Of a stretch of 64,000 nucleotides of DNA, positions 15,791 to 24,121 are shown one piece after another. Numbering within the stretch: the stretch's first letter is position 1; every line of letters starts with the position of its first letter. The translations under genes and the position numbers were made by a program. Source of the stretch: Arthrobacter sp. S41 (GTDB lineage Bacteria > Actinomycetota > Actinomycetes > Actinomycetales > Micrococcaceae); NCBI RefSeq assembly GCF_004320535.1, contig NZ_SIHY01000001.1:1426001-1490000 (forward strand). Reading direction: 5' to 3'. Under the pieces are notes generated by a model. It was not told the origin of the DNA. It saw nothing but the letters and a program-made list of their open reading frames with translations, and ran no database searches.

Positions 15791-15819
15791 GATCAGTTGG
15801 GTAGCTCAGATCAGTTGGG
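15791..15819. repeat. Short direct repeat
   Basis: GATCAGTTGGG occurs twice (15791-15801 and 15809-15819) with an 18-nt period, between two terminator hairpins. Confidence 0.6.
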
Positions 15820-15871
15820 AACAAGGTGCCGAGCCCAGCGCCCTTCAAGGCCCAGAATGATCCGCCAACGA

Positions 15872-15914
15872 CAAACGGCGAGCAATACCCCTGATGGGTG
15901 TCGCTCGCCGTTTG
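15872..15914 (-). terminator. Terminator of the cytochrome c biogenesis operon
   Basis: CAAACGGCGAGC (15872-15883) pairs with GCTCGCCGTTTG (15903-15914), extended inward by ACCC/GGGT. It lies 17 nt past the ccsB stop. Confidence 0.75.
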
Positions 15915-15930
15915 TGTATTGCTGCGGGGT

Positions 15931-16995
15931 CTAGACGCCCGCGTAGGAGTGTAGTCCGTTGAAGAAGATGTTCACGATGGTGAAGTTGAAGACCACGCAG
16001 AGGAAGCCGATAATCGACAGCCATGCTGAACGTGGGCCGGTCCAGCCACCGGTAGCGCGGGCGTGCAGGTAGCCTGCGTAGACAACCCAGATCACGAAGG
16101 ACCAGACTTCCTTTGGATCCCAGCCCCAGTAGCGTCCCCACGCTGCTTCGGCCCAGATGGCGCCAGCCATCACGGTGAAGGTCCACATGACAAACGCGAT
16201 GGTGTTGATGCGGTAGGCGAAGTTCTCCAGTGCACCTGCGCCAGGTACTACGCGCATGAATGGCAACTTGTCGCTAAGACCTGAAGCCAAACGGTTCATG
16301 CGCGAGTGCTGCAGCAACTGCAAAACGTTCATGGCGAAGCTAATGGCAAACAGTGAAGAGGAAAGCACTGCAATGGAAACGTGGATGACGATCCATGGCG
16401 ACTGTAACGCTGGCACCAGGTGACCTACTGGAGTAGGGAAACCGATGGTAGCTGCACACAGCATCAAGGTGACCAGACCAGAGATGAACGAACCCATGAA
16501 GCGCAGGTCCTTGATGATCAGAATGATCAGGTACACCAAGGCAACAAGGAATGCACCGGTGGTGAGGAACTCGTACATGTTGCCCCATGGCACACGGTGA
16601 GCAGCCAGAGCACGGGAAACCACAGCGAAACCGTGAAGCGCAGCGGCAAGCCACATCAGCACTACGGCGATGCGCGCCATGGGGCGCTTCGCCGAGAAGC
16701 TGGTGTAGGTCATCTTGTCCGAGACGATCTCTTCACTGATGTGATCTGCTCGGCTATTTTCGCCGCGGCGTTTGCGATTGCTTCCAGCAACAACGTTGCC
16801 AGCACCAACGAGCAGTTCTTCGTCACGCTTGAGCGCAGCAGAGTCCATCTCGGTAATGGACTTGTTTGTCTTGGCCAAATCAAGAGCAAAGATGATGAAG
16901 ACTACGCCATAGACCATGGCTGCCAGCAGCATGAACAACTGGCTGTATTCACCCAGCGATTCATTAATTGGTGATAATGCCCCAGCGTTACCCAT
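15931..16995 (-). CDS. ccsB: Cytochrome c biogenesis protein CcsB (ResC-like)
   Basis: Heme-handling membrane partner of ResB in System II cytochrome c maturation. It has 354 residues with about eight membrane segments. The tryptophan-rich heme motif is WGRYWGWDPKEVWSF near residue 285, and His-containing segments flank it. The ATG at 16995 overlaps the resB stop by 8 nt, so translation is coupled. Last gene of the phosphatase-tlpA-ccdA-resB-ccsB operon. Confidence 0.96.
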   Translation of the reverse strand: MGNAGALSPINESLGEYSQLFMLLAAMVYGVVFIIFALDLAKTNKSITEMDSAALKRDEELLVGAGNVVAGSNRKRRGENSRADHISEEIVSDKMTYTSFSAKRPMARIAVVLMWLAAALHGFAVVSRALAAHRVPWGNMYEFLTTGAFLVALVYLIILIIKDLRFMGSFISGLVTLMLCAATIGFPTPVGHLVPALQSPWIVIHVSIAVLSSSLFAISFAMNVLQLLQHSRMNRLASGLSDKLPFMRVVPGAGALENFAYRINTIAFVMWTFTVMAGAIWAEAAWGRYWGWDPKEVWSFVIWVVYAGYLHARATGGWTGPRSAWLSIIGFLCVVFNFTIVNIFFNGLHSYAGV

Positions 16996-18616
16996 TTACT
17001 GCTCCTTGGTTCTGCTCCTGGCTTGCCAATGGCCAAGCCTTGTCAAAGATTTTTTGTAGTTCTGAAGCTTCGCGTTCCAGTCGTGGGTCTTCGCCACGGG
17101 CCAACAGCGCATATTCGATACTACGCTTGCCATCAACCTGCACCAGTTTGATCCAGACACGACGACGCGGAGTAAACAGCGAGACGCCAAGTCCGATGAG
17201 AGCCAGAGCCGCAAAGATACCAATTGGCAGCTTGCCCGGGTCGTAGTTCACATCCAAGGCTACGTAGCGCTTGAGGTCATCAAAGGTGATGCTTCCCTTG
17301 CCATCTGGAAGATCGTAGGTCTGGCCAGCTTCAAGACGAATACCACCGGCGTCGAGGTCGCGACTGTTCAGTGCCTTCATCTTCGCGGTATCCAGCACAA
17401 AGACGTTCTGCGGATTGCCATTGTCTAGGCCTAGATCACCGTAGAAGGAGTTCAGGTGCAGCTGCGGGTTGATCGCGTTAGGATCTCCCGAGATACCAAA
17501 TCCCTTTTCATCTACCAGCGCGGTAGGAAGTAGGAATCCCTGGAAGCCCAGCTGATCGGGCTTAGCGTCAGGCACCTTCAGCACGAAGATTGAAGTGTAA
17601 ACGGAGTCCTGCGGAACCGAAGCTACCGGACCCGAGTAAGAAACGTTGCCTTTACCATCACGCACGGTGATGACCGGTGCATAGCCGTTGCCCACCAAGT
17701 AAACATCCGCGCCATTAATACGTAGCGGATGGTTCACTTTCAGGTCTTGTTTTACCGGTTCTGACTGCGCAGTCTTACGGACCTGCACGTGCGCGGTGAA
17801 GTCCAGCGGCTGTCCAAAATGTGCCTCTGATTCACGGTCAAAGACGATGTCGAATTTATCGAGTTTCACCGAGTAACCAGGAAGTTTGTCAGCATTAAAC
17901 GCGGTTCCCGGAGTGAACGAGTCGTAGGCAACCAGCGAGTTAACGAAGGTCTCCCCCTCAACAACCACACGCTGTCCGGTGTAGCCGAAGGCCCCACCCA
18001 CGGCGGCGGCAACCAGCACACCAATCAACGAGATGTGGAACATCAGGTTGCCGATTTCACGAACGTAACCACGTTCTGCTGCTACCGAACGTCCCGTCGC
18101 ATCCTCGCGGCGTTCTACTCGATAACCACGCTTTTTCAGGATCTTGTAGGAGTCCTCAATGATTTGGTCATCATCGGGGGTATCCGACTCACCTTCGAGA
18201 ATCTCGTAGGAAGTATATTGCGGCAAACGGTTCAGGCGAGCCGGAGTGCGTGGTGGTGGAGTACGCAGTGCTTGCGCGTGCTTACGCACACGCGGAATGA
18301 TGCAGCCAACCAAGGAGATGAACAGCAGAATGTAGATCGCTGAGAACCAGACCGAGGAATAGACGTTGAACATCTGGAAGCGATCAAGCCATGGACCGGC
18401 CACCGGGTGCTGGTCAATGTAGCCTACGACGTTTTCTGGCCCCGAGGGACGCTGCGGGAAAATCGATCCCGGTACAGCAGCAACAGCCAATAGCAACAGC
18501 AAGAACAACGCTGTTGGCATGGATGTAAGTTGAGTCCAGATCCACCGCAGGGTACCGACAAACCCTAATGCGGGTGCGTCTTGGGTGCCTTTGGACTTCC
18601 GTTGTTTTTTCGCCAT
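16988..18616 (-). CDS. resB: Cytochrome c biogenesis protein ResB (Ccs1)
   Basis: Membrane protein that, with CcsB, delivers heme to apocytochrome c outside the membrane. It has 542 residues. Membrane segments lie near 28-45, 80-100 and 180-200, a large extracytoplasmic domain covers about 215-450, and a final membrane segment (LPIGIFAALALIGLGVSLF) precedes the C-terminal tail. The N-terminus is lysine-rich. Its ATG shares a base with the ccdA stop (TAATG), so the genes are coupled. Confidence 0.95.
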   Translation of the reverse strand: MAKKQRKSKGTQDAPALGFVGTLRWIWTQLTSMPTALFLLLLLAVAAVPGSIFPQRPSGPENVVGYIDQHPVAGPWLDRFQMFNVYSSVWFSAIYILLFISLVGCIIPRVRKHAQALRTPPPRTPARLNRLPQYTSYEILEGESDTPDDDQIIEDSYKILKKRGYRVERREDATGRSVAAERGYVREIGNLMFHISLIGVLVAAAVGGAFGYTGQRVVVEGETFVNSLVAYDSFTPGTAFNADKLPGYSVKLDKFDIVFDRESEAHFGQPLDFTAHVQVRKTAQSEPVKQDLKVNHPLRINGADVYLVGNGYAPVITVRDGKGNVSYSGPVASVPQDSVYTSIFVLKVPDAKPDQLGFQGFLLPTALVDEKGFGISGDPNAINPQLHLNSFYGDLGLDNGNPQNVFVLDTAKMKALNSRDLDAGGIRLEAGQTYDLPDGKGSITFDDLKRYVALDVNYDPGKLPIGIFAALALIGLGVSLFTPRRRVWIKLVQVDGKRSIEYALLARGEDPRLEREASELQKIFDKAWPLASQEQNQGAVNG

Positions 18617-19371
18617 TAAATTGGCAACCTCACTTCATTGGCAAACCAGTTTTGCAGTTCTGACACCCAAGTGCCCCATAGGCCAGTCACCATGACTACG
18701 CCGAGGGCCATGAGCATTGCGCCGCCAAAACGCATGATGAATACCTGATGTTTGCGGAAGAACGCTAATGCCTGCATTCCGCGCTGTAGTCCAAGGGCTA
18801 TCAGGATGAACGGCAACCCTAGTCCTAGGCAGTAGAACGCCGTGAGCAATGTGCCTCGTGCGACGTTGGCTCCGCCACCGGTAGACATTATTAGTACCGC
18901 GCTCAAGGTTGGGCCGATGCACGGTGCCCAGCCTAGACCAAAGGTCAGGCCCAGGACCGGAGCACCCCATAGCCCGGCTGGTGGTTTTTTATGGATCTTA
19001 CGGTCACGCTGCATCCATGAGAATCCGCCCATGAAGACGATGCCCATAAAAATTACGACAATGCCCAGAATCTGGGTGACCCAAGATCCATTAAATTTTA
19101 ACCAGGCGGTCGCCTGGCTGAACAGCACGCCAGCTGCGATGAAAACTACGGAGAATCCAAGAACAAACAGCAAGATTCCAAGGACTACCCGGCCTCGTCG
19201 GTGTTCTTTGAGATCCGCTCCGGTCAGACCGGTGACGTAGCCAAGAAATCCGGGAACCAGTGGCAGAACGCAGGGAGAAAGAAATGATACTAATCCCGCC
19301 AACACCGCTACCGGCGACGCGAGTAATAACGACCCGTCTAGGACGATGTCGGCAAATGGATTTGAGGTCAA
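18616..19371 (-). CDS. ccdA: Thiol-disulfide transporter CcdA
   Basis: Carries reducing equivalents across the membrane to keep the apocytochrome CXXCH cysteines reduced. It has 251 residues and six membrane segments. The first conserved Cys sits in SFLSPCVLPLVPGFLGYVTG and the second in GLGWAPCIGPTLSAVL. I use the TTG at 19371, 8 nt after the tlpA stop; AGG lies just upstream, and no better start precedes the conserved N-terminus. Confidence 0.95.
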   Translation of the reverse strand: MTSNPFADIVLDGSLLLASPVAVLAGLVSFLSPCVLPLVPGFLGYVTGLTGADLKEHRRGRVVLGILLFVLGFSVVFIAAGVLFSQATAWLKFNGSWVTQILGIVVIFMGIVFMGGFSWMQRDRKIHKKPPAGLWGAPVLGLTFGLGWAPCIGPTLSAVLIMSTGGGANVARGTLLTAFYCLGLGLPFILIALGLQRGMQALAFFRKHQVFIMRFGGAMLMALGVVMVTGLWGTWVSELQNWFANEVRLPI

Positions 19372-19379
19372 CGCCTAGC

Positions 19380-20003
19380 TCACAACTCTTCGGTCAAAGC
19401 AGTATCGATCAGCGACTTCAAAGTGCCCGGATCCGCTGCACCAATAACGCGGGCGCGCACTCGTCCCTTGCGGTCTAGGACCAGGGTGGAAGGAACGGCT
19501 TGCAAAGGCACGTACTTGGTCATAGCTAGCTGAATATCGCCAGAGGTGTCTTGGATTGATTCATAAGGAAGGTCAAAGGTGCGTTCAAACGCCTTGGCTG
19601 CCTCCGCTTCATCACGCACGTTGACGCCAATGAACTCCACCTTGTCACCAAACTTGTTGGCCAACTTCTTCAAATCTGGAGCTTCGATACGGCATGGCGC
19701 ACAGGCGGCGTACCAGAAGTTCATCACTACTGGCTTGCCTTCCCACTTGCTGAAGTCAACGTCGGTGCCGTGGTACGTGGTCGCGGTGATCTCTACTGGT
19801 TCACTGCGCTTGGATGCTACGTATTCCTGCACAGCTCCGTCGCCAGCAATGTAGTTTTTCCCATCGCCGTTGTTTGCTTGCGCAGTCAACGTATCTTCCT
19901 TGGCGCCACAGGCAGCCAAAGGAACGATCGCGGCGGTAAGCATCAACGAACGCAGCATGGTGCGTCGGCTCAGATTGCGCGGGGTTGGCACAGGATCAGT
20001 CAT
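19380..20003 (-). CDS. TlpA/ResA-like thiol-disulfide oxidoreductase lipoprotein
   Basis: Thioredoxin-fold protein on the outer face of the membrane that reduces apocytochrome c using electrons from CcdA. It has 207 residues. The N-terminus combines a twin-arginine motif (SRRTMLRS, 12-19) with a lipobox ending at Cys32 (PLAAC), so Tat export followed by lipidation is likely. The active site is Cys101-Ala-Pro-Cys104 in WYAACAPCR. It starts 4 nt after the histidine phosphatase gene, in the same operon as ccdA-resB-ccsB. Confidence 0.94.
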   Translation of the reverse strand: MTDPVPTPRNLSRRTMLRSLMLTAAIVPLAACGAKEDTLTAQANNGDGKNYIAGDGAVQEYVASKRSEPVEITATTYHGTDVDFSKWEGKPVVMNFWYAACAPCRIEAPDLKKLANKFGDKVEFIGVNVRDEAEAAKAFERTFDLPYESIQDTSGDIQLAMTKYVPLQAVPSTLVLDRKGRVRARVIGAADPGTLKSLIDTALTEEL

Positions 20004-20007
20004 TTGC

Positions 20008-20670
20008 TTAGGCTCCAGGAATATTCGCTGCGCCGGCCAGTAGCTCGGGGTTTGGTTCGGTGTATCGCACGGAGACTAATTCGTCCCCTTCAAAGTCGAA
20101 GCTCGTGACCGAGGCCAGCGTGCATTCGCGCTGACGCGGGTCGTGCCACAACGGCTTCTTCTCGGCTGCTCGGCGAGTGACCCAGATAGGAAGCTGGTGA
20201 CTAACAATGATCACTTCGGCGCCTTCGCCGTGTTCGGCGACAGCAGCGCGACGATGCGCATCCATGGCTTCACGCATGCGCTGAACCTGCTGCGCATAAG
20301 GTTCGCCCCATGATGGCTTGAGTGGGTTGACCAACAATGGCCAGAACTTCGGCTGACGAAGGTGCTCGGCGACCTTGGACAGGCCTTGAAGTTTGTTACC
20401 GGCTTCGATGACACGGTCATCAGTGCGAATCGGCAGGTTCAGGGCGTGGCTGGTGGGAGCAGCGGTTTGCTGGGCACGGATCAATGGCGAAGCAACCAAG
20501 CGAACCACCTTGGCTCCCTCGGCCTGACGCTGAGCGAAAAATTCGCCGGCCGCATCAGCCATTTTGAATCCCAGCTCGGAGAGCCCGTAGCCGGGGATCC
20601 GTCCGTAAAGAATACGGTCAGGGTTGAAAACTTCCCCGTGGCGCAACAAATGGACGGTCGATAAAGGCAT
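20008..20670 (-). CDS. Histidine phosphatase (phosphoglycerate mutase family)
   Basis: The 220-residue protein has the catalytic RHG motif (HLLRHGEVFNPDRILYGR, His near 10), the second Arg in VASPLIRAQQTA, and a distal His in IIVSHQLPIW. The true substrate is unknown; the family includes acid phosphatases and mutases. It is the first gene of the cytochrome c biogenesis operon, 4 nt from the tlpA-like gene. From memory, this linkage recurs in Actinobacteria, but its reason is unexplained. Confidence 0.9.
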   Translation of the reverse strand: MPLSTVHLLRHGEVFNPDRILYGRIPGYGLSELGFKMADAAGEFFAQRQAEGAKVVRLVASPLIRAQQTAAPTSHALNLPIRTDDRVIEAGNKLQGLSKVAEHLRQPKFWPLLVNPLKPSWGEPYAQQVQRMREAMDAHRRAAVAEHGEGAEVIIVSHQLPIWVTRRAAEKKPLWHDPRQRECTLASVTSFDFEGDELVSVRYTEPNPELLAGAANIPGA

Positions 20671-20735
20671 ACTTCCAGTGTCTCAAATGTTCAGTGCAAA
20701 ATAGTCATATTGTGTCCACCATCAACTATTCACAG

Positions 20736-20757
20736 CCCATGCATGGGATTCCCATAT
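20736..20757. repeat. Clustered CCCAT/ATGGG inverted repeats
   Basis: CCCATGCATGGG (20736-20747) is a perfect 12-bp palindrome, overlapped by ATGGG-ATT-CCCAT. It lies between the cytochrome operon and the rightward membrane protein gene, and looks operator-like. Confidence 0.4.
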
Positions 20758-20761
20758 AGAA

Positions 20762-20782
20762 AAACCATCCTTTTGGATGGGG
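20762..20782 (-). terminator. Small hairpin with T-tract on the minus strand
   Basis: On the minus strand CCATCC-AAAA-GGATGG is followed by TTTTTC. With only 6 bp it is a weak terminator or an attenuator ahead of the histidine phosphatase operon. Confidence 0.35.
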
Positions 20783-20848
20783 TAGCTCACAGCGCCGAGT
20801 ACTAGTCTTGAACACAACAACAAGTTGACCCCTAAAGGATGATGGATC

Positions 20849-21640
20849 ATGAGTAATTACGACCCGAATCAACCCGGCCAGCCCTACAATCCTGAGTCCG
20901 GCGCTCAAGGTTCAAATCCGAACCCTTACGGCGAAAACCCGTATGCACAGCAGCCTTCCCCGTACGGACAAAACCCATACGGTCAGAACCCGCAAGCCGG
21001 GCAAGATCCTTACGCACAAGCTCCGATGACTGCTGGCTACAACCAGTTCCCTACCCAGGGTGGCTACGCCGCAGTTCAGCCTCCAGCAACCCGACCAAAG
21101 ACCTTGCAGATTGCTTTTATCTTGATTCTGCTTTCTGGTGTTGTCGGTGCGATTGCTAGCTGGATGATCTCCACCTCAAATCTGTTCACCAACATGGTTG
21201 CTTCCCAGTGGGCAGCGGTGGAGACCGAACTAGAAACGCAGATGGAAAGTTCGCCTGAAATGGCTAACGACCCAACCCTGCAGCAGATGATGAACAGCCC
21301 CGAAGCGTTCATGGCACAGGCCAGCTCGGTAGTGGCCGGCATCAGCATTGTTGGTGCCATCATCTCGGTACTTCTGTACTTCTTGGTGGGCTTCTTTGTA
21401 GGCCGTGGTGTGGGCGCGATGCGCGTTATCGCTACCATCTTGGCTGTACTGTCACTGTTCGGCATGTTCTCAACCGTGTCCGCCATCAGCATGTACGGCG
21501 ACTCCCAGGCCGGTGTCCTGAGCGCGGTCTGCATCATTGGTGTATTGCTTGGCGTTGCTGGTGTGGTCTTTGCTTGGCTTCGTCCATCATCCGAATACAT
21601 TGCAGCCCGTCGCATGGCTCGTCGCGCCGGTTACCGGTAA
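20849..21640 (+). CDS. Hypothetical membrane protein with Pro/Gly/Tyr/Gln-rich N-terminus
   Basis: Residues 1-80 are low-complexity with NPYG/NPYAQ repeats (PYGQNPYGQNPQ), a disordered form common in actinobacterial membrane proteins. Four hydrophobic segments follow, with an extracellular-looking Met/Glu-rich loop between the first (IAFILILLSGVVGAIASWMI) and second. AAAGGATG precedes the ATG at 20849. I cannot name the family or give a function. A strong bidirectional terminator separates it from rex. Confidence 0.85.
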   Translation: MSNYDPNQPGQPYNPESGAQGSNPNPYGENPYAQQPSPYGQNPYGQNPQAGQDPYAQAPMTAGYNQFPTQGGYAAVQPPATRPKTLQIAFILILLSGVVGAIASWMISTSNLFTNMVASQWAAVETELETQMESSPEMANDPTLQQMMNSPEAFMAQASSVVAGISIVGAIISVLLYFLVGFFVGRGVGAMRVIATILAVLSLFGMFSTVSAISMYGDSQAGVLSAVCIIGVLLGVAGVVFAWLRPSSEYIAARRMARRAGYR

Positions 21641-21675
21641 ACAGCTGTAGCGCCCGGACTTCAGGGCAAATAGCT

Positions 21676-21726
21676 AAGGCGTTGCCTGTTTTGTCATCAC
21701 TGACAAAAACAGGCAACGCCTTTTTT
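21676..21726. terminator. Bidirectional terminator between membrane protein gene and rex
   Basis: AAGGCGTTGCCTGTT (from 21676) pairs with AACAGGCAACGCCTT, and TTGTCA/TGACAA extends the stem with a bulge. T-tracts lie at the ends. Confidence 0.9.
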
Positions 21727-21741
21727 ATTGCTAAAAGTTGG

Positions 21742-22377
21742 TTAGCCTTGCACGGCCAGATAAGCCAGAATCTGTAATTCTGTCGACAGATCAACACGGC
21801 GTAGGTTCATGCCGGTTGGAACCTTTAAAGGTTTCGGGGCAAAAGACAGCACCGATCGCACGGAATTTTCAGCAAGTACGTAAACGAGATCTTGAGCAGC
21901 ATCACCAGGGACCGCTAGCACCGCAATATTGATTTCTTCGCGGGCTACTACTTGGGCAAGATCCGCTATTGACTCAACGGTCAGTTCACCGACTTTGTCA
22001 CCGATTAGGGCAGGGTCAACATCCAAAATGGCTTTGACGTTGAAGCCACGCGAAGTGAAACCCGCGTATCCGCTCAACGCGCGGCCCAGGTTACCGGCAC
22101 CGACAATCGCTACTTTCCAGTCTTGGTTCAGCCCCAAGGTCCGACTGATGTGTTCAGCCAGTTCTCGCACGACATAACCGACTCCACGCGTTCCATAGGA
22201 GCCGAGCCATGAAAGATCTTTACGCAAGATTGAGGGGTTCACCCCAGCCTCTTTGGCCAACACCCCGGAGCTGGTGCGTTCGCGCCCTTGGGCTTCGAGA
22301 GTGTTCAACGCCCGCAGGTACTGAGTGAGTCGAGCCAAGGTGGCTTCAGGCAGGACACGAGCTTCAAGCTCAGACAT
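21742..22377 (-). CDS. rex: Redox-sensing transcriptional repressor Rex
   Basis: Cytoplasmic repressor that senses the NADH/NAD ratio and controls respiratory and fermentative genes. It has 211 residues. The N-terminal winged helix contains SSGVLAKEAGVNPSILRKDL, where S-x-x-x-R-K-D contacts DNA. The Rossmann domain starts at VAIVGAGNLGRAL near residue 90. AGGGGAACG precedes the ATG. It lies 66 nt downstream of the glutaredoxin-like gene in the same direction. Cytochrome c and quinone genes nearby are plausible targets, but I did not find a clear Rex site. Confidence 0.97.
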   Translation of the reverse strand: MSELEARVLPEATLARLTQYLRALNTLEAQGRERTSSGVLAKEAGVNPSILRKDLSWLGSYGTRGVGYVVRELAEHISRTLGLNQDWKVAIVGAGNLGRALSGYAGFTSRGFNVKAILDVDPALIGDKVGELTVESIADLAQVVAREEINIAVLAVPGDAAQDLVYVLAENSVRSVLSFAPKPLKVPTGMNLRRVDLSTELQILAYLAVQG

Positions 22378-22443
22378 CTTCGTTCCCCTGCACTTTCCAA
22401 TGGGCTAAGCGAGCACCGCGCATGTTCATGTTTGTGGCAACTG

Positions 22444-22689
22444 CTAGTTGGTGAGCAGACGCTCAAGCCGTTGTGGATCGATGGTCCAGAAGTCTCGGAC
22501 CTGTCCGTCAATGAACAGCACTGGAACCTCTTCATGATGCTTTGCCAACAGATCAGGATTCTGATCTATGTCTATCTCAGAAAATTCCATATTCAACCGG
22601 CCCGTCACTTCTGCCACTGTCTGCCGAGCGGCGTGACAAAGGTGGCAGTCTTTTCTAACCAACAGTTGAATCTGATGCAAAGTACTCAC
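22444..22689 (-). CDS. Glutaredoxin-like protein (DUF836 type)
   Basis: Small thioredoxin-fold protein of 81 residues with Cys15-His-Leu-Cys18 (KDCHLCHAA) near the N-terminus and the cis-Pro in EEVPVLFIDG. Likely a thiol-disulfide oxidoreductase of the cytoplasm. The start is GTG 22689. It is transcribed toward rex, so a redox pair is probably co-expressed. Confidence 0.9.
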   Translation of the reverse strand: MSTLHQIQLLVRKDCHLCHAARQTVAEVTGRLNMEFSEIDIDQNPDLLAKHHEEVPVLFIDGQVRDFWTIDPQRLERLLTN

Positions 22690-22738
22690 CTGTCCATAAT
22701 CTCACGAGCCGTAACCACGCTTGAACTTTAAGATGAAA

Positions 22739-22744
22739 TAAACT
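22739..22744 (+). promoter_or_regulatory. Leaderless -10 box of the HAD gene
   Basis: TAAACT, 7 nt before the ATG at 22752. Confidence 0.6.
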
Positions 22745-22751
22745 GGATCAA

Positions 22752-23558
22752 ATGTCTTCCTCAGAATTTGACTCCACGCAGTCTCAAGCTCCGGCATCGG
22801 GTACCGTCGCCGCATTTTTTGATGTGGACAACACCCTGGTTCGCGGTGCCTCGCTTTATCTACTGGCGCGCAAACTCCGTGAACACAAATTCTTCCAATT
22901 CCGCGAGATTCTATGGTTCGCGTTGAAACAACTGCGCTATGCCGCCCGTGGCGAGCATTTGGGCGACATCCATCAGATTCGTGACCGTGCGTTGATGATG
23001 GTGCGCGGAATCCCGGTGGCCGAAATTGAGCAAATCGGCAACGAGATCTATGACGAGTTCATCGAACCGAAGCTGTGGTCCGGGACCGTGGCCATTGCCC
23101 GTCAGCACCTGCATGTAGGTCGCGAAGTCTGGCTGGTCACCGCCACTCCCCTGGAAGTGGCGAATGTCATCTCGGATCGGCTCAATCTTTCCGGCGCTTT
23201 GGGCACCGTGGTGGAAAGTAAGGACGGTTTGTACACCGGGGCGTTGGCTAGCCCAATTCTTCACGCAGCCGAAAAAGCGCAAGCTGTTCGGTCCCTGGCT
23301 AAGGCTCGCGGGATCTCACTTTCGCGTTCCTGGGCCTACTCGGATTCCTACAATGACGTTCCATTGCTAGAAGCCGTTGGCCATCCTGTGTGCATCAATC
23401 CGGATGCTCGGTTACGTGCCTACGCCAAGCGCAGAGGCTGGCAAGTTTACGATTTCCGCACCGGCCAACGAGCCGCCAAGCTCAGCCTGCGAGCAGCCGG
23501 AGTCATCGGTGCGCTGTGGGCCGCTAGGCGCTCTATCCTGCGCCGTTCCGGCTCTTAG
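22752..23558 (+). CDS. HAD-IB family hydrolase (SerB/CicA-like)
   Basis: Phosphatase of the haloacid dehalogenase superfamily, 268 residues. Motif I is FFDVDNTLV (nucleophile Asp24, acid Asp26), motif II is VTATP, and motif IV is SYNDVPLLEAVGHPVCINPD. The helical cap between motifs I and II places it in subclass IB. Substrates in this subclass include phosphoserine and phospholipids; the C-terminal hydrophobic and basic stretch (AAGVIGALWAARRSILRR) would fit membrane association. A TAAACT box 7 nt before the ATG indicates a leaderless mRNA. Confidence 0.9.
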   Translation: MSSSEFDSTQSQAPASGTVAAFFDVDNTLVRGASLYLLARKLREHKFFQFREILWFALKQLRYAARGEHLGDIHQIRDRALMMVRGIPVAEIEQIGNEIYDEFIEPKLWSGTVAIARQHLHVGREVWLVTATPLEVANVISDRLNLSGALGTVVESKDGLYTGALASPILHAAEKAQAVRSLAKARGISLSRSWAYSDSYNDVPLLEAVGHPVCINPDARLRAYAKRRGWQVYDFRTGQRAAKLSLRAAGVIGALWAARRSILRRSGS

Positions 23559-23587
23559 CAGGGTGTTAGTTACTTCTGGATAAAGCA

Positions 23588-23627
23588 ATCGCCACCGTTT
23601 GCAGTTCAACTGCATATCGGTGGCGAT
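23588..23627. terminator. Hairpin between HAD gene and bS22 gene
   Basis: ATCGCCACCG pairs with CGGTGGCGAT, with an inner GCAGT/ACTGC stem. It lies between convergent genes. Confidence 0.75.
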
Positions 23628-23659
23628 GATTGCCTAGCGGCAAAGTGCTCGAAGTAGAT

Positions 23660-23758
23660 TTACTTCTTATTGCGACGCTGGTGACGAGTCTTACGAAGCA
23701 ATTTACGGTGCTTCTTCTTGGACATACGCTTGCGGCGCTTCTTGATAACAGAGCCCAT
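23660..23758 (-). CDS. Small ribosomal protein bS22 (AURKAIP1/COX24 domain)
   Basis: A 32-residue, extremely basic protein beginning [19 protein letters not shown] and ending HQRRNKK. This is the actinobacterial bS22 protein of the 30S subunit, related to the mitochondrial AURKAIP1/COX24 domain. AGGAA precedes the ATG at 23758. It is easily missed because of its length. bldC lies 139 nt upstream in the same direction, an arrangement common in Actinobacteria as far as I recall. Confidence 0.95.
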   Translation of the reverse strand: MGSVIKKRRKRMSKKKHRKLLRKTRHQRRNKK

Positions 23759-23896
23759 AATGGTTCCTCACAAACTAATAAATGCGTCAACCCAAAATAT
23801 CTGCTTGCACGCAAGCAAAAGGACAAGGTTGACCGGACGTTAAACGTTCCTTAATAGATTACCCGCTTTTCGGTCATGCTCTGACCATCGTGCGGA

Positions 23897-24121
23897 CTAA
23901 CGGCCGTATGAACCAGTACCGTGCTGCGGATCAATAGCCGCGGCACTTAGGTAGGATTCGACAGCGTTCTCCGGTACACGATAGGAGCGACCGAACTGAA
24001 CGGCAGGCAGATCGCCTGCGTGAATCAGCCGATAAACCGTCATTTTGGAAACACGCATCATGTCAGCCACTTCGGCTACCGTCATGAAACGGGCTCCTGC
24101 AAAATTCTGTCTATCCGTCAT
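23897..24121 (-). CDS. bldC: BldC-type MerR-like DNA-binding protein
   Basis: Small helix-turn-helix protein of 74 residues. Its core FMTVAEVADMMRVSKMTVYRL followed by IHAGDLPAVQFGRSYRVPE is typical of BldC. BldC proteins bind DNA head-to-tail and lack the effector domain of MerR regulators. In Streptomyces BldC delays differentiation; in a non-sporulating relative the role is unclear. CAGGAG lies 10 nt before the ATG. Confidence 0.92.
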   Translation of the reverse strand: MTDRQNFAGARFMTVAEVADMMRVSKMTVYRLIHAGDLPAVQFGRSYRVPENAVESYLSAAAIDPQHGTGSYGR

